Origin: Pardosa pseudoannulata
Lineage: Eukaryota > Arthropoda > Arachnida > Araneae > Lycosidae
Length of the DNA stretch: 64,000 bases
Direction of reading: 5' to 3'
Assembly (NCBI GenBank): GCA_032207245.1
Contig: CM063510.1
Location: forward strand, 159,992,847-160,056,846
The position numbers and the translations under genes are program-made. The notes beneath the pieces are model-generated. The model searched no databases. It saw only the letters and a program-made list of their open reading frames with translations, and had not been told where the DNA came from. Positions 55,086 through 64,000 of this stretch are shown here, one piece after another (position 1 is the stretch's first letter; every line of letters starts with the position of its first letter).

Positions 55086-55965
55086 TTGGTGTTCCTTGGA
55101 ACACGCGTGCCCTGTAAACTTTGAGAAAGTATTCCGCTCCAGTTTAATCTTTTTAAAGTTTTGTCGGATGTTTAATAGAAAATAGTTTAAAACTAGTTTT
55201 TAATGCTCTCAAAAGTACGCATTCAATACGAAATGAGTTAACCAGTTTTGCATAATTCAAAATGAATGGAAGGCATAACTATGAATTTAGGTATTTCATA
55301 ATATATACATTAAACTCATTAATAGCATAAGTACAATATTATGTGCCGTTAAATTTTCATCTAAGAGTAACATTTAGTTTAAAAGCACGTGACATTAAAA
55401 TTAAGCTACTATACTTACTTAGAATAATCTCAACTCATGATCTCAAATTACAAATTATAAATTAAAAATCGAATTAATATTAATAAGGTGATTTCAAGCA
55501 GCAGGGCACATCTCAACTTATGACAATTCTGGCTTTAGTTCCAAACGGAAGGGCAGTTTGTCTATTGGCTGTTGTAAACACGAAAATGAATGTGAAGGGC
55601 ATTCGAAAATGAATGTGAAGGTGGGTCTTTTTAGGGGGGGGACACAAATAAGTAAGTCTTTTTTTAAATTTCTATTTTCTATAAAAATGTTTTGAATGTA
55701 GTGTACAACATAAAAAGTTATCCATTCTACTATCATTCTTTGTAAAATATTTAAATATTTGAACACTTCAAATTCAGGTGTTCCCTCCACTTAATTCCCG
55801 CGGACGTACATGCACCGTCGGAGCTTATTACATGCATTCGCGCTAAAGTATTAAAATCAGAGCACAAAATTATAATTTAAATTGAAAATGTAAAGTTTAT
55901 TGAACTTGCTTAAAGTACTTTTTGCAACAAATTAACCTTCAGCATAAAAATGTTGCAAACTCCTG
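55073..55965 (-). mobile_element. hAT-like element family H3, copy 1
   Basis: The right part (about 55795-55965) is the reverse complement of the start of 58786 onward: GCAACATTTTTATG and GCATGTAATAA followed by CGGACG-type blocks. Ends CGGTGGTTCTTAA and TTTGCAAACTCCTG are imperfect inverted repeats. No convincing TSD. Confidence 0.55.
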
Positions 55966-56003
55966 CTTTAAGATGAATCTCAGCAAATTTGATTGAGAAA
56001 TCT

Positions 56004-56062
56004 GTTGTGAATTAACGGTTTACCTTTGTGGTAAACCGAGGTAAACCGTTAGTTCACAATAG
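56004..56062. repeat. Short near-perfect hairpin
   Basis: TTGTGAATTAACGGTTTACC faces GGTAAACCGTTAGTTCACAA across a loop that itself contains GGTAAACCG. About 20-bp stem. Confidence 0.85.
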
Positions 56063-56534
56063 ATACTTAACAGATACTTAAACCTGTTTTAAGGAAATAT
56101 GCAGAACATCTCAGTAACAAATAGGGAATGCTTCGAGTAGAAGTTTTGACGAGTAAGGACTTAATGTCAACTTTCAAAACTGATTATATAGTCTCAGAAA
56201 CTCATCTTGTGAATAAGTTAATATAGTATTCTTCATCTGCTTTACAGATGAATTTCAAATATACCTTTTCGAGAAAATGTAAAGAACTTAGTCTTTTTAC
56301 AGTTGAACTGCTAAACAGTTAATAGAAACAAAATTGAAAAAATACTCACCAAAACGTATTATTACCTGAATTAAGATAGTTGCAAGAAATACATAAACAA
56401 ATTATCAGTTGTTCTAAAATCAGTTATGCATGCTTTACGGACCAATAACAATCTATGAACTGAAAATGAACTAGAATTGACATGACTAGAAAAGCGGGAT
56501 TTTAAAATGTTTTAATTTGTTACGATCTTTTTTT

Positions 56535-56665
56535 ATAAAAATATATGGGTGCTAATAAGACCGGAACCTACTGCTTAAAGAAGCTTTCAAACAATTTTAA
56601 ACCATGCCAGTAGTGGAATTCAAAATAATGGACTTCGGTACAGAAGAGCGTCGTGACATTCAAAC
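56535..56665 (-). repeat. Decayed tRNA-derived SINE
   Basis: Shares TACTGCTTAAAG, CATGCCAGTAGTGG and CGGTACAGAAGAGCG with the 51.9-kb SINE. No intact B-box. Confidence 0.6.
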
Positions 56666-56669
56666 ATCG

Positions 56670-57590
56670 CCTATTGAAAATGAGTTACCGTATCACATGC
56701 GAGTAATCGCGCTGATAACAAAAACTTAACCTTATGAAGTATGAACCAAAACTGAATGGTTAGAAAAAAAACTTTAAAAAATTTTCTAAAACTATACGAT
56801 TTAATTTTTCACGAGGAATCGAGAAAATAAGTAAACTGCAATGCTCGAGAGGTAATATGTCATTCTCAGAGAGGCGATATTTGCTAAAATATCCAGGTGA
56901 ACTTTTTGGGTGATATTACTTAGTCGATGATACACAAGCAAGTCAATAATTTTGTTTAGACTGAGTTATCTTCTAAGTCACATCAATAAAGGACGTCCTT
57001 GTGCAAGAACGATCAGTTCTTTGATGCTGTCGTATGACATGACATACTTCATTGATGGATGAGGTTATTTTTGTACTTTTGCAAATTTGAGCGATCCCAT
57101 AGCAACAATGTTTCTTAGAACCTACGAACTCTGAGGCAAATTAATGCTGGGCAAGGGTTTTCCTTTTTTCGACCACCCCCACAAATTTAGTGAGCTCCAA
57201 TAACGACCTGACTGGATCGTGATACATACAGGGTTACTAAAGAACGTGATGGTTGCTTTTTCTTTTTCAGACTGCCCTTTTACTGCTTCCTCCTGAATAG
57301 GATCTTCTCAAATTTCCATACGGATTCTTTTAGATTTCGGGGAGATAAAGCAGCTATGTTGAGCCCTCATATTTCGCAAAATAAACCAAGTGACGATTCT
57401 TTTGGGCCTTTGTTTTTACAGGACATTTTAATTACCTTTTGAATTGTTTAATATGTCTTAGGACTGAAATTTTTTGGGGACAGCTATATTCTTTAACTGG
57501 ACATATCAAAACTGAACGCGGACTATTATTTGAGATCTCATTTTGAAAATGCTAGCTGCAATATGTACCACAGTTACATAATAAAATAGA
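56670..57590. other. Intergenic sequence downstream of FMO
   Basis: Mixed composition with no open frame or repeat ends recognised. Confidence 0.5.
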
Positions 57591-57594
57591 ACGA

Positions 57595-57600
57595 TTTATT
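57595..57600 (-). terminator. FMO polyadenylation signal AATAAA
   Basis: A canonical AATAAA on the minus strand lies about 75 nt past the FMO stop codon, giving a short AT-rich 3' UTR. No other full signal is closer. Confidence 0.65.
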
Positions 57601-57672
57601 GGTTTTACAAAAACTATAATACAGCATAAAAATTCGATAAAATACAAACGATTACTACAAAAGAGGTAGAAT

Positions 57673-58094
57673 TCAGGCCATGGCTAGAATCATGGCCAGG
57701 AGGGTGATGCTGACCACAGCTATGAGGAACTTGAGGATGTCTATCTGCTGAGTCTTTCGCCTGGGAGTGTGCCTGGTGTGGAGGGCCCCAACTATTCTAT
57801 CGTCTGCGGTCATCAGGGCCTTTCTGGCGCCCCTCCAAGCGTCGTGGCCCGACAGCCTGTATTGGTAGGGCAGACAGGGCCCGAAGAAGCACTGGTACCA
57901 CAGCAAGGGGTCCTCGAACAGAATGGATAAAAGATCAGGTTTTACCCCAGCCAGGTCTGCCAGTTCATCCATGTAGTTGATCCAGTCGATCTGGATGGTG
58001 TGCCTCGGACCAGAGAAGTAACGCTTCTGCATCTCTTTGTCTTTGCGTTGGACGTCGGCCATCATTTCCTCCTGGGATGGTAGCTGGATTTTGC
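57673..58094 (-). CDS. FMO last exon with stop codon
   Basis: The acceptor is GTGTGCAG. About 140 residues run to TGA at 57675-57673. Contains INYMDELADLAGVKPDLLSI, LFEDPLLWYQCFFGPCLPYQ and YRLSGHDAWRGARKAL. A basic stretch (RHTPRRK) precedes the C-terminal transmembrane anchor. Confidence 0.95.
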
Positions 58095-61000
58095 CTGCAC
58101 ACAAAAAGATTTTCCTTAATCGTTTAAGTGAGATACTGGTTACTCAAAACTGAATGGCAATGAAAAGCTAGCCATTTAATTTTGAAAGTTTGTAATACAT
58201 ACTCGTAAAAAATTTTGCTCAAATCTTACCCTATTTATTATTGCTGAGGCCTTTAAGCAGGTTTAAGTTTGTAGATCAAGAAGTTGAACCGTTAGTTCAT
58301 AAACAATTTCTCAATATCCAGCTTGCTGAAACTCATCTTAATTCCCCAATCCCACGTCAAAATGTACATGTTTCAAAAGCAGCCGATTCAGTTTAGGATT
58401 CCTTTTTCTCGTTAAAGATTATGGGAAAACCCGCGATAGTGAAAACTTTCAGCCGATTAAAGACCTTTTCACAAGTTAACCTGAACTAAAAAAGCTTAAA
58501 AAAATGTTACTGTACAACAAGAAATCGCATTTTTCACTAGTAAAAAGGACTTATCACACGTTAACATGTACATGTTAGATTACGATTCTTTTTGCTGGTT
58601 AAGAATGGGACGATTTCTTGTACTAGAGAAAAAGTTTAAAAATTTAGTTCAGCTTGATTTGCGATAACAACTAAATGGTTGAAAAAATTTTCACCTTCAC
58701 ACGAGAAGTTGGGTATTCTTCAAAAAAGAATCCTAAACTGTATCTTGCTTTTTCAACACGTTTATGTTGACACAAGGCCTTATGGCAGGGGTTCTCAACA
58801 TTTTTATGTTGCAGGCTAATTAGAGATTACAAAAAGAGCTTTAAGTAACTCTAGAAAGAAGCTTTATATTTTTAATTTTAAAATACTTCTTTACACAATA
58901 AACACTTTGTTTTTAATTTCTATCCTTTTCTGCGAACGCATGTAATAAACTTTCGGAAATACGTGCGCTCGCGGACAGTGCATTCTTCAGCCCTCTTTTA
59001 AGGTAAGACTAACCTTATCAACTGGTTTACTTGTAAATGTTAAAAACGCAAATTCGGTTGAGATATTTTTCCCGATGAAAATACATGGATATGTTCTTCT
59101 ATAGCGGAAAATATTTTTTAAAGAGGTTATGAGAATTTCTTCAGACGGTGTCAACCGATAGTTTACTAATATGGGGTCTATTACTACAGGTTTTAAAGAT
59201 TTTTAAAAGAAATATAAGTGGGGCACTGCACATCTGATAATAAACCGTAATTTAACTGGTACACCAATCGAAAAAGTTCACCATCAAAGGCCGGTCTCAC
59301 CAAAGTCGTTTAAAGGCTAACCGCGATTAATTTGTTTAAACGGAGAATTGCGTTCCACCATTGGTTGGCGCCTTGAGTTAATCACGGTTAGCCATTAAAC
59401 GATTTTGGTAGACTGGCCTTTAGTGAGGGATGATAAACTCTTTCGATTAGTGTACCAGTTAATTTAAGGTTTATTATTCTCAGATGTGCAGTGTTCTACT
59501 TATATTTCTTTTAAAAATAATCTTTAAACCCCTACAAACTACATAAGGGTGTTTCATTTTAAAAATTTTCTTTGTCCTTTTGAATCAGTGTGAGAATTGC
59601 TGCTCTATTATAACGGTTTTAAAGTCGCATTTATTTTAAAATTCAGTTTCTGCATGGCATAGAAATCTTTATCTTGTCAAATTTTATGAATTTATGTTAG
59701 AAAATTAATTGTCTGAACCAAAAGGAAGCGATAACTTATATTTTATTGGAAGAGAACAGAAAACCTTCCATATCTTAAAATATCAGTTTAGTTGTATACC
59801 ACTTTTATATTGAAAAAAATTAAAAGAATTCCAAAACATACCCACATTTACAATTTAGTTTGAGTTCTTTCTTTCTTTAAGCTCATCTCTCTCGCGTTCT
59901 TCCCCATAAAACAAGCCAGTATCTCGTACAGTGGCTTCATGGTGGAGGGGGGGGGTTGCTAAACGTCAATATTGATCATGCTCGTCATTTCTCAATCGGT
60001 CTTTGATAGCTCTTAGTTTTAGAAATGACTTATTCAACTCCATAATGCACAGTTTTTTGAAAAAGACAGTCAAAAAAAAATTTTTTTTAATGTAACAGTT
60101 TTATATTAACAGTTTAGAGCGTTGTCTTGCCAAGAAAATTACAAAAACACAAAAATATTCAAAATTATTGCAATTTTGGATTTTTATAACATTGCAGAAA
60201 ATAGTTGAATATTGTAATATTACATGCACATCGATTTTTTATCTTTCTTTTCGAATTTCCATGTCAGAATAAACATTATCAGTAAAAATACTTATTCTTT
60301 TCAAACATAAATGATAACAATACTAGTATTTACAAAATCACTGTTATTTTCAATTCTCGAATGCATTCGAGTGTGAAAAATAATAGCAACATAAAGTACA
60401 ATGCCGCTCGAATTATCTCGAGTGTGCACAGTTTGGCCAGTTTAGCGTGCTCCAGTTAACTTGAGCATGCACGTTAAGGGGTTAATGTTTTCAATGAATA
60501 AATATATACATGTCGCGTGCCACCTAGTGGCATACATGCTATAGGTTCGCTATCTATGGATAACTTCAGTAAAGTCTTCCTGGTTAAAATTACTTCTATA
60601 TTAGCGAAAACTTCACTGAAATTATACTTTTACTCCAAACCTCATAACGAACTCTAATGAATGCATTTGAATAATCTTTATACAGCATATAAACATACTC
60701 GCATTATAAACTGAAAAATTTAGAATACTTCTGAGAGCACTTAACATTCAAAAACTGTAAAAATGTATTAAACTTGAAAAGGTTAATAAAAATTTATTTT
60801 TACATTCGTGCTCTACGGTTTACATTTTTCTCTACACGAGGGCTAATGAGACTGGTACCCACCGCTTAAAGCTGATTCAGGACGACTACAAACATCCATG
60901 TCAACAGTGGGATCCAAAACCGCGAACTCCGGTACCAAACAGGAGATTTGGTTTTGGTTTAGTTTAGAGTGGAGTGGAGTGGAGTGCTACTGTCTATTTT

Positions 61001-63893
61001 TTGCAACACGAGGGCTAATGAGACGGGGACCTACAGCTAAAAGCCGATTCCGAACGGCTACGAACATCCATGCCTTAGTGGGGTTCGAACCCATGAACTA
61101 CGGTTCTGAAGGCCAGCATCCTAACCAATCGGCCATCGTTCGGCCCAAACAGTAGAGTCCTACTCATTCGGCTAAATTTTAGCCGTTTTAAATTTTCTAA
61201 CATCTGATCTATTTACTAGGTCTCATGCAGTCTGAACTCAAAACAACTCAGTCTTTAACGAGTACTTAACATAATCGCATTGTATCGTCGAACGGTAATG
61301 ATGTCACTTATTTAAACCCAGATGAAACAAACAGCAATGGGTATATCCTAAACAAAGTCTTACACGCATGGTTAGCCCTCATTGCAAAAAAAAGCAGACC
61401 GTAGAGCTCCAAACCAAAGTAAACATACACGCATGGATACATTCAATCCCAAAGTTTAACCTAGCTAATCTAACTATTCTTAACCAAAAGATTACATTCG
61501 TTCTATAACCGGAAAAGGTATTAGGTGATTGCAAGCCTTATAGGAGAAATTTCAAAATTGTTTAGACTAGCGAGAATTAGTGATCCAAACAGAGGAGCAA
61601 AACAGGATATTAACTATTAGTGGAAGTGCTTGTATAGATCTGAAAGAGAAAGGTGAAAAGGTTTTTGGTTGTAGGTTTGTGTCCCCTTCCCAAGCAGTAA
61701 CATGTTATTTCAAGATGGGTACAGATAGATGAGAGAGGCTTTTACAAAATAGCTGTTTATTCAATTGGAGACAAGAAATTGTCTTCAGTTAGACAACGAT
61801 TGAAATCTTAGGATTGTATAGATGAGCCGAGGTACCTCAGTCGGCAAAGACATCTACCCCACAGAGGGTTGAGAATGTTGTATGAGAATTGTTAAAGATC
61901 AACAACAACATAAAACGACAATTTATCTCCAAATCTATCAACTCTTAATCCTTCTCTGTATTTTTTTCTGTATATTATTTTTCAGATGTAGTTTTGCTCT
62001 GTTCCGCGCTAGTAGCTGTTTTATGTCATGCAACTTTTGTTTGCTAATTAAATATTTTTTCTATAGCATAATATATATATGTAGTTTCATAGTACTAGTC
62101 ACGTCCTCAATAAGTGCGCAACCAGTTCCGAAGTATCTCAGACGATCAAAACCAGAACCTAGAGAAAAGGTAAGTGAACATTTTTTCACTACCTTATTTT
62201 GCCTACCGATGGTGTATATCTAACAGAGTTGGAAGCTCCAGATTCCTAAGATCTACGTATTCATTAATGGTAATGGAGGCACATAAAATAGGTTTGTGGT
62301 GCCCTCCAAGTTGGCAAGCAATACCTCTGGAGGTGGCAGGCTAAGCTTAATGGGTGGGGGGGAAATCTGCTTCTAAATTACAAAGACCCACTTAGTGTTT
62401 TAGGAAGTGATGTTGGCCGCCTATGGGATACTCCAATAATAAAATGGTCAACCATCTATGACTTGTTAGTAGCGAATACTACAAAGGAAAGTGTTCCGTC
62501 ACTGGAAATATTCTGATTTTATCGATATGACAGTCCAATCTCTTTAGTTCGTGTCGAAATTGGCCATGGAAAAAGTCAAGCCAAGCATGCTATCACGATG
62601 AACACTTTAGAATTGATCATCAGCGGTAAATTCCATTTTTCGTATATTCTCATAGTATAGAATAAAACTAGAAGTATCCTTTGACTTTCTAGTCTCCCCT
62701 CCACCAACAAGACGTTCACCAATAACCTGTGATCAGAAATAGGGTGCCCACGTATGTCACACAGTGTTTTTCAGTGTTCTTCCATAATTAGTAAATGCTA
62801 TAGAAATGGCCAAAATATCAAACTAGAACAATAGAGTTGAAATAAACTCCAATGACTGTTTTGAAATTTAGAGTTGACATTGTTGAGGATATTCAGGGAA
62901 AAAACAAACATGATTTCGAATCTCTTTCGCTGCCTTTCGTAGGAGCATATATTCTGTATCCATTATAAATTTTTGCACAAAATCTATAATATATATCAAT
63001 TTTCCATCCCTCTCATCTTATATCCTATATTAAATTTGATATTACATAACTAATGCATGATGATATATTGAAAGAATGGCAATCCTTACAATTTGGCACT
63101 GACAGCAGAAACCCCTATAAACACTGCTCAAATATAAGCCGTTCTCTTACAGAGCATAGCACCTTCATGTATGTTTACAGACCACAGCCCTTTTCTAGCG
63201 TACTTTGCCCTTTCCATTTAAATAATAGCAATTTTATTTGCCCTACTCTTGGTTTGGTTTGGACATTCCTGGTGCTGGTGATTAGGACAAAGAATTGAAG
63301 ACAGTTATTCTACTTCAAAGAAATATTTACGGCATCGGTACAGATATTGATAAAAGATAGCTTTAGTGATGTTGTAGGTTGTGCAGACAAAAGAATCAGC
63401 TGGTCGAATCAGAAACATTTGTACTGATGTTCCAGCCCTTTCTTTGCAAGATATGAAATAGTTTAATTTTTATTGCATCAACAATTCTTTAATTTTTTTT
63501 ATCGCATTAAGTTTGTTTAGTCTTTAGTATACTTCGGAACTCTGTTGCTTTGTTGTCTGTTTTTGATCTTTTTATACTCTGCGTAACTCTAGAGAAGCGA
63601 AGTACACTTACCGGCCATGTGCAGGGCGTACACTCTGGACTGCAGCTCTGATATGGGCATGAGAGGTCCTACGGGTTGTCCAAGTCCAATAAGCACGAGG
63701 CTGTTGTGTTTCAGCTTGGGCGGGAACGCGAACTTGAAGAGTTCCACCTTATTGTCTTCCACCCAGACGAGGTCTTTGCTGATGTAGGGAAAGTAGATTT
63801 TATAGCCTGTAGCCAGTACCACCTCGTCTATTGCCACCTCCTCTTCTTCGCCTTCGAATATCACGCCTTTCGCAGTGAACTGCTTAATGTCTC
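57673..63893 (-). CDS. Flavin-containing monooxygenase, C-terminal two exons
   Basis: FMOs are ER-bound FAD/NADPH enzymes that oxygenate soft nucleophiles (N, S) in xenobiotics. Two exons give about 230 of the usual 500-odd residues; the FAD- and NADPH-binding GxGxxG exons must lie beyond the right edge. Visible are VVLATGYKIYFPY (the FATGY motif), LFKFAFPPKL, the LQSR motif, then FFGPCLPYQYRLSGHDAW (family FGPCxPYQYRLxGPxxW) and a hydrophobic tail, ILKFLIAVVSITLLAMILAM, typical of the FMO membrane anchor. Phase across the 5.5-kb intron is consistent (HMAG-KIQLPSQEE). No stop or frameshift is seen, so this copy looks functional. Its 3' end faces the 5' side of KAT2, both genes reading leftward. 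Confidence 0.94.
58786..59602. mobile_element. hAT-like element family H3, copy 2 (boundaries uncertain)
   Basis: Starts CAGGGGTTCTCAACATTTTT and GCGAACGCATGTAATAAACT follows, as in the copy at 55.8 kb inverted. The right end GAGAATTGCTG is only a weak match. The foldback at 59165-59555 lies within these limits. Confidence 0.45.
59165..59555. repeat. Long foldback, arms about 175 bp
   Basis: The left arm AAAAGAAATATAAGT, CACTGCACATCTGA, CTGGTACAC is mirrored by the right arm GTGTACCAG, TCAGATGTGCAGTG, ACTTATATTTCTTTT, with a centre near 59350 (GGCTAACC / GGTTAGCC). Arms differ by scattered substitutions. Confidence 0.88.
60036..60481. mobile_element. piggyBac-like MITE family M2, copy 2
   Basis: Right end GCATGCACGTTAAGGGG then TTAA (60482-60485); left end CTCCATAATGCACAG, decayed, after TTCA. 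Interior matches the 34.9-kb copy (CATTCGAGTGTGAAAAATAA, ATAGCAACATAAAGTACAA). Confidence 0.82.
60815..61147 (-). repeat. Two adjacent tRNA-derived SINEs
   Basis: Two head-to-tail units (about 60815-60948 and 60949-61147) each contain CGAGGGCTAATGAGAC, AACATCCATG and a GAACTxCGGT motif. The second keeps a B-box on the minus strand (GGTTCGAACCCC) and is preceded by a (GTGGA)n run. Confidence 0.85.
61150..62020. other. FMO intron, possible second SINE head
   Basis: At 61824-61875 GAGCCGAGGTACCTCAGTCG followed by GCAAAGAC resembles a tRNA A-box region on the plus strand; no clear B-box follows. Otherwise no features. Confidence 0.35.
62023..62169 (+). CDS. Candidate first exon of a secreted peptide
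   Basis: The frame starts MSCNFCLLIKYFF, continues through a hydrophobic stretch (ICSFIVLVTSSISA) that looks like a signal peptide with cleavage after Ala, then QPVPKYLRRSKPEPREK, and ends exactly at a strong donor (AAAAG, GTAAGTG). The dibasic RR would suit a processed precursor. An acceptor-like TTTTTTCTATAG at 62055-62066 offers an alternative shorter exon. It lies antisense inside the FMO intron; no second exon was found. Unrecognised. Confidence 0.4.
62170..63611. other. FMO intron, no exon recognised
   Basis: Examined on the plus strand for a second exon of the 62.0-kb candidate and on the minus strand for FMO; neither was found. A G-run sits at 62355. Confidence 0.5.
63612..63893 (-). 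CDS. FMO penultimate exon in window
   Basis: The acceptor is TTATCTAG and the donor GTAAGTG. Translation begins DIKQFTAKGVIFEG and includes the acidic run EGEEEEV, the ATGY motif, KDLVWVEDNKVELFKFAFPP and PISELQSRVYALHMAG. The entry codon is split after one base. Confidence 0.93.
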
Positions 63894-64000
63894 CTAGATA
63901 ACAAACATGCAAAATTTTATATCCAGATCCATAAGCATACGTCGATGAGTACCTTTCAAAATAACTCAGATGCATTTTGATTACAAGGGTATATATCTAA

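Overview
This is an AT-rich, intron-dominated, repeat-dense animal nuclear window. The tRNA-derived SINEs, DUF4817-type transposons, RT fragments and overall style suggest an arthropod, most probably a spider or other arachnid. That is an inference from sequence style, not a database result. There is no bacterial, phage or CRISPR content.

Two protein-coding genes are certain, both on the minus strand. (1) A KAT2 (GCN5/PCAF) lysine acetyltransferase runs from 45.6 kb down to 2.8 kb in at least 15 short exons: PCAF N-terminal domain, GNAT catalytic domain, then the lead-in to the bromodomain. Its first exon(s) were not found, and the bromodomain exons lie beyond the left edge. Splice phases agree at every junction except inside the seventh exon, which carries 2 extra bases and a frameshift. 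The copy is also divergent, with a lost linker, a replaced PGIRETGW-type segment and a decayed duplicate of one exon. It may be a relaxed paralogue, an incipient pseudogene, or a normal gene with an assembly error. (2) The last two exons of a flavin-containing monooxygenase (57.6-63.9 kb) carry the ATGY motif and a C-terminal membrane anchor; the 5' part lies beyond the right edge.

Two plus-strand candidate first exons, 54.8 kb (CpG-rich surroundings) and 62.0 kb (signal peptide), are weaker calls.

By region: 0-17.8 kb is mostly one KAT2 intron of about 15 kb filled with DNA transposons (hAT-like, piggyBac-like), LINE fragments, foldbacks and an 85-bp satellite. 17.9-45.6 kb holds KAT2 exons separated by introns with a piggyBac deletion derivative, hAT-like elements, a solo LTR, three Tc1-like elements and long (TA)n arrays. 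45.7-57.6 kb is intergenic or 5' territory with a decayed DUF4817-type transposon framed by inverted repeats, and a LINE interrupted by other insertions. 57.6-64 kb is FMO with a large foldback and SINEs in its intron. I see no new multi-gene system; the notable material is the state of the KAT2 copy and the transposon structures.
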